Source: UMGS1933 sp051891435
GTDB taxonomy: Bacteria; Bacillota; Clostridia; TANB77; CAG-508
Assembly (NCBI GenBank): GCA_051891435.1
Contig: JBJFFE010000008.1
Location: 1 to 21,045 of the forward strand
DNA: 21,045 nucleotides
Direction of reading: 5' to 3'
Positions 6,232 through 13,503 of the stretch are shown one piece after another (positions within the stretch are counted from its first letter, which is position 1; each line of letters begins with the position of its first letter). Position numbers and translations under genes: made by a program. Under the pieces are notes generated by a model that was not told where the DNA came from, ran no database searches, and saw only the letters and a program-made list of their open reading frames with translations.

Positions 6232-8588
6232 TATATTTTATGTTTAACCCTATCCCTTTCTTCGCATTTTTTTCCATTATTAAATCTATCTAATGTTCCT
6301 ACTAAGTAACCTGTTATTCTTCTTATTCTTTCGAATTTAACATCATCTTCATGCCTTCCGCATCCTGGGCACACATCACCAATTACTCCGGTAAATCCAC
6401 ATACAGGGTCCCTATCTACTGGGTGGTTTACTGCCCCATAACCAATTCCTGCTTCTTTCATAATTCTAATTACTTTTTCAAATGCTTCTACATTTTCAGT
6501 TGTGTCTCCATCTAATTCTATATATGAAATATGTCCTGCATTTGTAAATGCGTGGTATGGTGCTTCTGTTTTTATTTTGTGTTCTACTGTTGTTTTATAA
6601 TATACTGGCACATGGAATGAGTTTGTGTAATATTCTCTATCTGTAACACCTTTTATTTTGCCATATATTGCTTTATCCATAGCTGTAAATCTTCCAGATA
6701 AACCTTCTGCTGGTGTTGCAAGTAATGTGAAATTCAAATTATATTTTTCTGAATATTCATCCATTTTCTTTCTCATAAAACCAATTATTTCAAGTCCTAA
6801 TTTTTGTGCTTCTTCGCTTTCTCCATGATGTTTACCTGTTAATGCTTTTAAGCATTCTGCAAGACCTATAAATCCTACAGATAGTGTTCCATGTTTATAA
6901 ATTTTACGTAGTTTGTCTCCTGGTTTTAGTTTTTCGCTATCTAGCCAAACTCCTTGTCCTAAAAGGAAAGGAAAGTTGTATATGCTTTTATTGCATTGTA
7001 TTTCAAATCTTTCTAATAATTGGTCTTTTACTAATTCTAGTTTTTCCTCTAGTTCTTTATAGAAACCTTCAATATCAGCTTTTTCTCCATTTAAAATACC
7101 ATGTTTAATTCCAAGTCTTGGTAAGTTAATTGATGTAAATGATAAGTTTCCTCTTCCTGCTGTTACTGCCTTATTTGGATCAACATGATTTCCAAGTACC
7201 CTTGTTCTGCAACCCATATATGCAACCTCTGTATTATAATCTTCTGGATTATAATATTCTAAGTTAAATGGTGCATCTATAAATGAGAAATTAGGAAATA
7301 ATCTTTTTGCAGATACTTTGCAAGCAAGTTTAAATAAATCGTAGTTTTTATCCTCTGGATTATAGTTTACTCCCTCTTTTATTTTAAATATTGAAATTGG
7401 AAATATTGGTGTTTCTCCCTTTCCTAAGCCTTCCTCAGTTGCTAATAAGAAGTTCTTTATAACCATTCTTCCTTCAGGGCTTGTATCTGTTCCAAAGTTT
7501 ACAGACGAAAATGGAACCTGTGCTCCTGCTCTTGAATGCATTGTGTTTAAATTATGAATAAATGCTTCCATTGCTTGATATGTAATTCTATTTGTTTTTT
7601 CTAAAGCTTTTTTATAAGATAATCTAAACATTCTTTTTAAATTTTCAGCATCTCTACAATATGCATCGAAAATAGATATATCAAATTCTATACTTGTTAA
7701 TTTATCTATTTCCCTTGTTATTCCATTAATTGCAATAAATTTTATATAGTCTGTTAACTCTAAAAAGTCGTATACTGTTTGTTTAAATTGTTTTTTAAAT
7801 GTTTTTAACACTCCTGGTGCCATGTAATAATCAAATGCCGGTATACTTTGTCCACCATGTTGGTCATTTTGGTTAGATTGAATTGCAATTGCTGCCAGTG
7901 CTGAATAAGACATTATATCATTTGGTTCTCTTAGAAATCCATGACCGGTTGAAAATCCATCTGTATATAATTTATTTAAATCTATTTGGCAACATGTTGT
8001 TGTTCCCATTGGCAAGAAATCCATATCGTGAATATGAATATCGCCACTATCGTGTGCTTCTGCAAATTTTCTTTTCATTAAATATGATTTTGCAAATTCT
8101 TTTGAAACAGTGCTACCATATTGTAGCATTGTTCCCATTGCTGTATCGCCATCTATATTTGCGTTTTCTCTTTTTGCATCTTCTTCATGTGCTGATTTTA
8201 GCCCTAGATTTTCTAGCGCTTTTAAAAATTTATGTTGTTTTTTCTCATCAAAAAATATTTGTCTTGATTGTGCTCTTCTCTCTCTATATGCTTTAAAAGA
8301 TTCATACACATCTTCATAACCATTTAGCTTTAATTGTTCTTCAATTAAGTCCTGAATTTCTTCAATTTTAATTTTTTCTTTTTTCGATTTTTCTATTTTT
8401 TCTATAACTTTATTATAAATTTTGTATATGTCTTTATCAATATATTTATGTGTTTCCTCGTCCTCTGTATAAACAGAATCAAATCCTTTTTTTATTGCAA
8501 GTGCAATCTTGCTACCATCGAAGTTTACTCGTTTTCCGTCTCTTTTTATAACTACTATATCAATATTTTTTTCTAAATTATCTTGCAT
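6231..8588 (-). CDS. nrdD: Anaerobic ribonucleoside-triphosphate reductase, class III
   Basis: Reduces ribonucleotides to deoxyribonucleotides for DNA synthesis without oxygen. 785 residues. An N-terminal ATP-cone (about 10-105, beginning KRDGKRVNFDG) gives allosteric control. The catalytic ten-stranded barrel follows, and near the end are the Zn-type cysteines Cys730, Cys740 and Cys743 and the glycyl-radical loop RRITGYLVG with Gly760 as the likely radical site. Length and domain order fit full-length NrdD. ATG 8588 is preceded by GGAGG with six-base spacing. A consensus promoter lies at 8625-8653, and nrdG overlaps the stop. No convincing NrdR box is visible. Confidence 0.97.
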   Translation of the reverse strand: MQDNLEKNIDIVVIKRDGKRVNFDGSKIALAIKKGFDSVYTEDEETHKYIDKDIYKIYNKVIEKIEKSKKEKIKIEEIQDLIEEQLKLNGYEDVYESFKAYRERRAQSRQIFFDEKKQHKFLKALENLGLKSAHEEDAKRENANIDGDTAMGTMLQYGSTVSKEFAKSYLMKRKFAEAHDSGDIHIHDMDFLPMGTTTCCQIDLNKLYTDGFSTGHGFLREPNDIMSYSALAAIAIQSNQNDQHGGQSIPAFDYYMAPGVLKTFKKQFKQTVYDFLELTDYIKFIAINGITREIDKLTSIEFDISIFDAYCRDAENLKRMFRLSYKKALEKTNRITYQAMEAFIHNLNTMHSRAGAQVPFSSVNFGTDTSPEGRMVIKNFLLATEEGLGKGETPIFPISIFKIKEGVNYNPEDKNYDLFKLACKVSAKRLFPNFSFIDAPFNLEYYNPEDYNTEVAYMGCRTRVLGNHVDPNKAVTAGRGNLSFTSINLPRLGIKHGILNGEKADIEGFYKELEEKLELVKDQLLERFEIQCNKSIYNFPFLLGQGVWLDSEKLKPGDKLRKIYKHGTLSVGFIGLAECLKALTGKHHGESEEAQKLGLEIIGFMRKKMDEYSEKYNLNFTLLATPAEGLSGRFTAMDKAIYGKIKGVTDREYYTNSFHVPVYYKTTVEHKIKTEAPYHAFTNAGHISYIELDGDTTENVEAFEKVIRIMKEAGIGYGAVNHPVDRDPVCGFTGVIGDVCPGCGRHEDDVKFERIRRITGYLVGTLDRFNNGKKCEERDRVKHKI

Positions 8589-8624
8589 TTTTTACCTCCA
8601 TTTTACTTTTTCTTTTGTAAACAG

Positions 8625-8653
8625 ATTATATATGTAAGCTTATTTTCTGTCAA
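8625..8653 (-). promoter_or_regulatory. Consensus sigma-A promoter of nrdDG
   Basis: On the minus strand TTGACA (8648-8653), a 17-bp spacer and TATAAT (8625-8630): both hexamers and the spacing match consensus exactly. The transcript would begin near 8618, leaving a leader of about 30 bases before the nrdD ATG. Confidence 0.85.
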
Positions 8654-8745
8654 TATTTTTTTATAAAAAATTGGAGTTTTTTAAAAAATGATTTTTTTAG
8701 AAATTAGCATTTTTATTTGAAATATTAAAGCACAAATTTTAAATT

Positions 8746-8907
8746 TTAAACTTGATAAATTACCCATCCGTCTTTTATTTCAACAGATTGGTAATTTTTG
8801 TTTTTTATTTCTTCTGGTGCTTCTTCAACTTTCCCTTTATATAATAAATTTTCTCCTTCGTAAACTTCTATATTTAATAATCTACTTTCTTTTATCTTTC
8901 CGTACAT
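8746..8907 (-). CDS. Small hypothetical protein, 53 residues, downstream of rlmH
   Basis: ATG 8907 follows a GGAG site with eight to nine bases of spacing and the frame runs 53 codons to TAA. The product begins MYGKIKESRLLNIEVYEGEN, is charged and looks like a compact beta-rich fold (alternating VYEGENLLYKG and VEIKDGWVIYQV strands). I do not recognise the family. It starts 15 nt after the rlmH stop, so it is probably the last gene of the pgeF-rlmH operon. The 158 bases between it and nrdD contain only A/T runs and the nrdD promoter. The ribosome binding site, codon use like the neighbours and the balanced composition argue that it is real. Confidence 0.65.
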   Translation of the reverse strand: MYGKIKESRLLNIEVYEGENLLYKGKVEEAPEEIKNKNYQSVEIKDGWVIYQV

Positions 8908-8922
8908 ATATATTTCTCCTTT

Positions 8923-9405
8923 TTATCTATGATATGTTTCTCCTTTTGATATTTTAAATGCTCTAAATATTTGCTCTAGCAAAAACACTCTTATCAATTG
9001 ATGTGGAAATGTCATTTTTGAAAAGCAAATGCTTTCATTAGAAATATTTAATATTTCCTTAGTTAATCCTAATGTTCCTCCTATTATAAATGTAATTGAG
9101 CTATTCAAATTTAAGGATATATCTTCTATTTTCTTAGAGAATTCTTCTGATGATAGTTGCTTACCTTTTAAATCTAAACAAATAATGTATGAGTCTTTTT
9201 TTATATGTTCCATTATATTTTTACATTCTTTTTGTTTAATGCTTTCTTCTAAGTTTGGATTTAAATTATTAGGTAATTTTTCATCTTTTAATTCAACTAT
9301 ATTTAAATTACAATATTTAGATAATCTCTTTGAATATTCTGTGATTGCATCTTTTAAATAATTTTCTTTTATTTTTCCAACACATATTATATTTATAGTC
9401 AACAT
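8923..9405 (-). CDS. rlmH: 23S rRNA (pseudouridine1915-N3)-methyltransferase RlmH
   Basis: SPOUT-family methyltransferase that methylates pseudouridine 1915 in helix 69 of 23S rRNA, using S-adenosylmethionine on assembled 70S ribosomes. At 160 residues it has the family length. The N-terminus reads INIICVGKIKENYL. The cofactor-binding trefoil-knot signature is visible: FIIGGTLGL (about 106-114), then KMTFPHQLIRVFLLEQIFRA and the C-terminal GETYHR. It lies 9 nt downstream of pgeF and 15 nt upstream of the 53-residue ORF, all apparently one transcript. Confidence 0.97.
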   Translation of the reverse strand: MLTINIICVGKIKENYLKDAITEYSKRLSKYCNLNIVELKDEKLPNNLNPNLEESIKQKECKNIMEHIKKDSYIICLDLKGKQLSSEEFSKKIEDISLNLNSSITFIIGGTLGLTKEILNISNESICFSKMTFPHQLIRVFLLEQIFRAFKISKGETYHR

Positions 9406-9414
9406 AATAATCTC

Positions 9415-10287
9415 CTATTTTAATTCTATTAATGCTGTTTCCAAGCCATATTTTTCTTTCTCTATTCTATATGAATGTATTAAATCGCAATTGCATACTG
9501 TACAAATCCCAGAATCTATGATATTTTCTGGTTTTAGTCCTATGTTTTGCATAAGAATTTTATTAATTAGTACTGTGTCAATATTCCATTTTGTGTTTTT
9601 AATTTTCTCCTCTATTATATCTTTTAATTGTATTGTTCTTATCTTATTATTTTCTATATACTTGTTTCCTATTATATCAGCAAATTCTATTTCAAATTCT
9701 TTTTTTACATCTTCTCCAACTTCAAAATGACATTTTCTGATACTAGGGCAAATACAACAAATAATATCCTCTGGTTTACATCCAAATTCTTCTATCATTT
9801 TATTTATAGCAATTATTCCTATTCTTTTTAACGTTCCTTTCCATCCTGAATGTACATTTGCTATTACTTTTTTTATTGGGTCAAATAATAGTAGTAATAT
9901 GCAATCCGCATTTGTAGTTGATAGTATAGAGTTTCTTTTACTCGTTATTAACCCATCTGTATTTTTGTAAATATCTAAATTGAAATCTGGTTCTTCTTTA
10001 TTTATTTTGTTTGTTACAATCTGTACCTTATTTGTATGGTTTTGATTCGGTTTTATTGCTCTTATATAATTTGTACCTATGGCTTCGCAAATACCTATAT
10101 ATGAATTTAATGCTAAAGTACAATCTTCTATAGGGTTCCCTTTTGTTTCTGTTCTAAAATTAACATCTGTTCCTAAACTATAAGCATGGTTTATTATATT
10201 TTGATATTCAATTAATTTTCTAAATTGTAAATATTGTACATTTCCTTTTTTTATATGTACTATATTTTTGTTTGATAAGTCTTTCAT
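9415..10287 (-). CDS. pgeF: Laccase-domain (YfiH/PgeF, DUF152) protein
   Basis: Member of the family variously described as polyphenol oxidase, as purine nucleoside phosphorylase/adenosine deaminase, and as the peptidoglycan-editing factor PgeF; which activity applies here is not shown by sequence. 290 residues from ATG 10287. Family metal-site and core motifs are present: DCILLLLFDP, the diagnostic HSGWKG, the Cys/His stretch CICPSIRKCHFEVGEDV, and C-terminal CNCDLIHSYR. The ATG is chosen because GGAGAG sits seven bases upstream; a TTG five codons earlier overlaps that site. rlmH follows after 9 nt. Confidence 0.93.
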   Translation of the reverse strand: MKDLSNKNIVHIKKGNVQYLQFRKLIEYQNIINHAYSLGTDVNFRTETKGNPIEDCTLALNSYIGICEAIGTNYIRAIKPNQNHTNKVQIVTNKINKEEPDFNLDIYKNTDGLITSKRNSILSTTNADCILLLLFDPIKKVIANVHSGWKGTLKRIGIIAINKMIEEFGCKPEDIICCICPSIRKCHFEVGEDVKKEFEIEFADIIGNKYIENNKIRTIQLKDIIEEKIKNTKWNIDTVLINKILMQNIGLKPENIIDSGICTVCNCDLIHSYRIEKEKYGLETALIELK

Positions 10288-10368
10288 GTGTTTTCTCTCC
10301 AAATAAATTTTTTATTTTTTTCAAATCGCATTATATAAATTCGTATGGTCATTATATATGTCAAATAC

Positions 10369-11308
10369 TCAATATTTTGTAATACTATTTATTTCATTAA
10401 TATTTATCTCATTCTCTTCATTTATAATGTTTGAAGAACTTTCTGTATATGAATGCCATGGATTATTTGGATTACTATCTGTTGGATCCCAATTTCTGCA
10501 AGCTTCATTCTCCGATATTTTTTGTGAATATGGTTTTCCGAAGAGGTCCTGGTTCTTGCGAAGAATAAAATTCTACCAAAGTTCCTTTTTCAATATTATC
10601 ATAAATCCATTTTGCATCTGCTACAGTAAGTCTTATACATCCAGCAGAACAGCTTGTCCCTAATTTATCATACTCCCAATATTCTAGAGAAGCTGGGTTT
10701 CCTTTCTCCAAATATGGCACTGAGTGGAACAGTATATTTCCTACAATTTGTGTACTGTAATGTCCATACACATTTCCAAATAGGCCTAACCATTCCCATC
10801 TTAATTTTATTCCATACGTACCTGAGGTAGGTGTTGCTGTACCAGTAGAACATATCATAGCTTTAACTGGCACAGTATACTGTCCTTCACTATCTTTAGT
10901 AAAGACAGTTACAACATTTGCTTCATTATTTACCTTTATGTAATACTTTTTATCTGAAATATAACTTGTTTTTATTTCTTCTGTATGAGTTGGCGCTTCT
11001 ATTTCTATGTGTTCTTCTTCAACTTCCTCTATGCTCTCTTTTGGGCTTGGAAGTATTATTATAATTTTTTCCGCATTCAACAAATTATTTGTTTCATCTG
11101 TATTATCTGAAACTATTCCTACAGTCTTTTCCCTTTCTAACAAATTATTTATTTTATTATTTGCTTCATCATTACTTTGTGTATAACTTCCAACTTCAAT
11201 TATATCCTGTTTATTTGCTCTTTTAGTTAATACCAATAAAAAACTAATAATTACTATTAATGTAAGTACAATTAATAATACAATAACTAAATTTCTTTTA
11301 CTTCTCAT
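10369..11308 (-). CDS. L,D-transpeptidase (YkuD) with a +1 frameshift at a CGG codon
   Basis: Cross-links peptidoglycan through 3-3 bonds. One N-terminal membrane anchor (7-28), a Glu-rich linker (60-115), and a YkuD domain from about 118 with catalytic His195 (LFHSVPY) and Cys224 (CSAGCIRL). In the first frame the protein ends at 10505 with 267 residues. The family's tail is in the next frame: after GTLVEFYSSQEPGPL the +1 frame reads GKPYSQKISENEACRNWDP, then a TDSNPNNPW tail, and stops at 10369 (56 further residues). The extra base lies in codon 257, CGG (10538-10540), preceded by AGGA-CCT-CTT. The catalytic domain is upstream of the shift, so a short product may still be active. Sequencing error or mutation are alternatives. 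Confidence 0.85.
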
Positions 11309-11396
11309 AAAGTCCTCTTTATTTTTCTTATTTTTATAATTATACTATATGAAAAAAATGGTTTCAATGGTTAAGAGGAAAGAAAATTTTAGCTTA

Positions 11397-11750
11397 TTAA
11401 AAATTAGAAAATCTAGGATAATACATATTATTCATCATTGGAGTATTTACCATACTATAAGGGTTAGATGCTGAAATTGTTACAAATTTTATTGAATATA
11501 TATCACAATAAATTAAGTTATCACTTTCAATAGATCGGAGTAGTATATAACTGGCGCCAACATCCTCCAAAATTCCTACTCTATCTGTCAAATTGTTAGT
11601 ACCTATTAAGAATTCCACTCTCATAAGTTTTCCTATTTGTTCTCTTAAAAATGCTGGAGTATAAATTGTATTTGTTAATATTTCTGGTGAATTTTGATCA
11701 ATTGTTACATTTCTCTTTTCTCTTGTATCTTGTTCTTCAATTTCTTCCAT
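11397..11750 (-). CDS. gerQ: GerQ-like spore coat protein
   Basis: 117 residues. The central part (about 30-95) matches the GerQ coat-protein fold: YTPAFLREQIGKLMRVEFLI, then a RVGILEDVGASYILLRS strand pair and IYCDIYSIKFVTI. The N-terminus is acidic, and the C-terminus is rich in Asn, Met, Tyr and Pro, as in many coat proteins. In Bacillus GerQ is needed to place the cortex-lytic enzyme CwlJ in the spore coat and is a transglutaminase substrate; the residue-level role here is inferred. It begins 24 nt after the cwlJ-like gene in the same direction, which matches the known cwlJ-gerQ pairing and supports the call. Confidence 0.75.
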   Translation of the reverse strand: MEEIEEQDTREKRNVTIDQNSPEILTNTIYTPAFLREQIGKLMRVEFLIGTNNLTDRVGILEDVGASYILLRSIESDNLIYCDIYSIKFVTISASNPYSMVNTPMMNNMYYPRFSNF

Positions 11751-11774
11751 TTAGTTATCACTTTCCTTCCTTAT

Positions 11775-12222
11775 CTAAGTTTGTGCATATAAAGCTGTAG
11801 GTCTATAAAAGCAATGGTCTCCTAGTCTTGTATGCAATGTTCCTGAACCATTACTTGGGAATGTACTACCACAAGTTGGTCTAAATGGATTTAAATACCA
11901 CAAGCAATCTCCTACCTCATTTAATTTATTTCCTGATAATGCCCAATCTGCTATATAGTAGTGAAGTTCTGTTGGGTTCATATTATAAATATTTTGTGGA
12001 TTATATTGGCTTAAAAGTGTTTCTGATGCACAATCAAATTGCCTTGGTTGAAAGATAATATTTCTTACATTCCCTCCTTGTGATACTCTAGCATATTCTC
12101 CTTCTGATGCATTTACTCTGTTTAATACTACTGTCGCAACTGCTTTCATACCGTTATCTCCTTCTCCGGCCCGCTTCGCATTGAACAATTCTAGCTATTA
12201 ATTCTCTATCTGAATATGCCAT
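11775..12222 (-). CDS. cwlJ: CwlJ/SleB-type spore cortex-lytic hydrolase with a +1 frameshift at a CGG codon
   Basis: Cell wall hydrolase that degrades spore cortex peptidoglycan at germination. The true start is ATG 12222 (MAYSDRELIARIVQCEAG), but after GGC the zero frame meets CGG (12166-12168) and stops four codons later at TAA. Skipping one C restores the family sequence GEGDNGMKAVATVVLNRV and the frame then runs to 11775, giving about 148 residues, close to the usual 140-150. The joined CEAGGEGDNGMKAV matches the family signature, with the catalytic Glu in this segment. Later motifs FQPRQFDCA, NPQNIYNM, ADWALSGN and CLWYLNPF are intact. An AAGGAG eight bases before an internal ATG (GMKAVA) could give a shorter product lacking the catalytic segment. 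gerQ follows. Confidence 0.85.
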
Positions 12223-12316
12223 TTTTTCACCTCTTGGTTCTATATTATGAATATTTTATAAAAAATGTTCATTTTATTACTACTAAATAAGTCTCTTAGA
12301 TTCTATATAATATTTA

Positions 12317-12344
12317 TAGAGGTATGGTTGAAACCATACCTCTA
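12317..12344. terminator. Perfect 12-bp inverted repeat between the rubredoxin gene and cwlJ
   Basis: TAGAGGTATGGT pairs perfectly with ACCATACCTCTA around TGAA. The minus strand lacks a proper T-run after the stem and the plus strand has only CATTTT, so it is either a weak terminator or a dispersed palindrome. It lies 25 nt after the stop of the rubredoxin gene. Confidence 0.5.
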
Positions 12345-12369
12345 CATTTTCTAATTATTTACTGAACTA

Positions 12370-12969
12370 TTATTTTCTTTTAAAATATGTCCTATCAACA
12401 CCGCAAACAGGGCACTTAAAGTCTTTTGGGAAATCTTCTCCATAGTAAACATATCCACAAACAGTGCATACCCATGCTGTCTTTCCTTTCTCTGTAGTAA
12501 CTTTTAAAAGTTCTTCTTTATGTTCTTGATAATAACCATAAGTCATTTCTTCTGTCTCTTCTTTAAAAACATCTGCCTCTGTTAATTTTCCTATGAATAA
12601 AGTATGTGTTTCATTATCAATGGTATCCACTATTTCACATATCATGTATCCCAATGAGTCATTTATTATATTTAATTTTTCTACTTCTATTAAGTCAGTA
12701 TTTTCAAATTTATTAATATCTTTCATCGAATTAAAACCAAATGTTTTTATTATTTCTGGATTTACTTCTTTACCTAATACTGATAATGCGAATTTATCGT
12801 TTTTCTTTAATAATTCGTTTGTATAGTTTTTCTTCATTACTGCTACTGCGATTAAAGGATTATCTCCTCCACTTACTTGCGATACAGCATCAACTATACA
12901 TCCACCTCCTTGGGTTGTTAAAACATACATTCCTTGAGATATTTTTCTTGTTATATTAATATCTTTCAT
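12370..12969 (-). CDS. Flavin reductase-rubredoxin fusion (high-molecular-weight rubredoxin type)
   Basis: Residues 1-150 form a flavin reductase-like (FMN-binding split barrel) domain, beginning ITRKISQGMYVLTT and including the GGGCIVDAVSQVS loop. Residues 164-199 are a rubredoxin with all four iron ligands: Cys168, Cys171, Cys186 and Cys189 (CTVCGY ... CPVCG). Proteins with these two domains pass electrons from NAD(P)H through FMN and iron to flavodiiron oxygen or nitric-oxide reductases, or to rubrerythrins, in anaerobes; a protective role against oxygen is therefore inferred. No partner gene is adjacent. The start ATG follows AGGAGG. Confidence 0.92.
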   Translation of the reverse strand: MKDINITRKISQGMYVLTTQGGGCIVDAVSQVSGGDNPLIAVAVMKKNYTNELLKKNDKFALSVLGKEVNPEIIKTFGFNSMKDINKFENTDLIEVEKLNIINDSLGYMICEIVDTIDNETHTLFIGKLTEADVFKEETEEMTYGYYQEHKEELLKVTTEKGKTAWVCTVCGYVYYGEDFPKDFKCPVCGVDRTYFKRK

Positions 12970-13085
12970 AATAATATTATCCTCCTATTCTTTATTTATT
13001 AATTTTCTCCAATAATAATATAATTCCTTTTGCATTCAATATTATTTTCTATATTATATATCTTACAACATTTTCTGTATATCTT

Positions 13086-13121
13086 TTTTTAAAAAATACA
13101 CTTATTAATTATAATAAGTGT
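13086..13121 (-). terminator. Intrinsic terminator after the 44-residue ORF
   Basis: ACACTTATTA pairs perfectly with TAATAAGTGT over 10 bp around a four-base loop, followed on the minus strand by A and six T. It lies 30 nt after the small ORF stop, before the rubredoxin gene. Confidence 0.75.
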
Positions 13122-13150
13122 AAATCTTATAAATGTTCAAGATATGAATC

Positions 13151-13285
13151 CTATTGATGTTCTATATTAACAACAAAAGGTTCGGGTCCATAATCTCTTA
13201 TTGGATTCTTATACATCCTATAATATGGATTATAATAATTACCCATAATATTATCATAGTATCTACTTAAATAATCATTATTCAT
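13151..13285 (-). CDS. Small Tyr/Asn-rich protein, 44 residues, possible spore coat protein
   Basis: ATG 13285 follows GGGGG with seven-base spacing, and the frame runs 44 codons to TAG. It begins MNNDYLSRYYDNIMGNYY and contains nine Tyr and eight Asn, a composition typical of small spore-coat or spore-surface proteins, and similar in flavour to the C-terminus of the nearby gerQ. A strong terminator follows, so it looks like a monocistronic gene. No family is recognised; the coat assignment is inference from composition and neighbourhood only. Confidence 0.6.
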   Translation of the reverse strand: MNNDYLSRYYDNIMGNYYNPYYRMYKNPIRDYGPEPFVVNIEHQ

Positions 13286-13419
13286 ACTTGTACCCCCATA
13301 TATTACTATAATATAATATATGAAATTTGAACTTTTATTGACATGATTTATTTAACCAGTTTGCTATATTCATCTAGCCTATTTGATGCCAATTCTTGAT
13401 AATCCAATCTTTACTTCTA

Positions 13420-13466
13420 TTTATAAAGGCGATAATAGAAAAATGTACTATCATCGCCTTTATAAA
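13420..13466. terminator. Long hairpin downstream of the Ig-like surface protein
   Basis: TTTATAAAGGCGAT (13420-13433) pairs with ATCGCCTTTATAAA (13453-13466) over 14 bp; after one A-C mismatch the stem continues with ATAG/CTAT around a nine-base loop. The T-run is on the plus strand (CTTTTT after 13470) and weak on the minus strand, so it may stop both directions or act as an RNA-stabilising hairpin. Confidence 0.55.
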
Positions 13467-13503
13467 TAACTTTTTATTTGTTATCTTTTTTCCCATATTT
13501 ATT

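Noticed and set aside
8615..8640. Possible NrdR box over the nrdD promoter
   Set aside because: ACATATATAATCTGT has some resemblance to the NrdR consensus but lacks symmetry and a second box at the expected spacing.
8655..8700. Hairpin between the 53-residue ORF and nrdD
   Set aside because: The stems are pure A/T runs that pair in many registers, too weak to call a terminator.
10340..10366. TTGACA and TATAAT hexamers upstream of pgeF
   Set aside because: Both hexamers exist on the minus strand, but the spacing (23 bp) is far from 17 and no other pair fits.
10668..10853. Minus-strand 61-codon frame inside the transpeptidase
   Set aside because: An alternate frame of the YkuD domain with no homology and no ribosome binding site. 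The catalytic motifs are in the main frame.
13323..13380. Plus-strand TTGACA near 13338 as a promoter
   Set aside because: There is no TATAAT at 16-18 bp and no plus-strand gene downstream.
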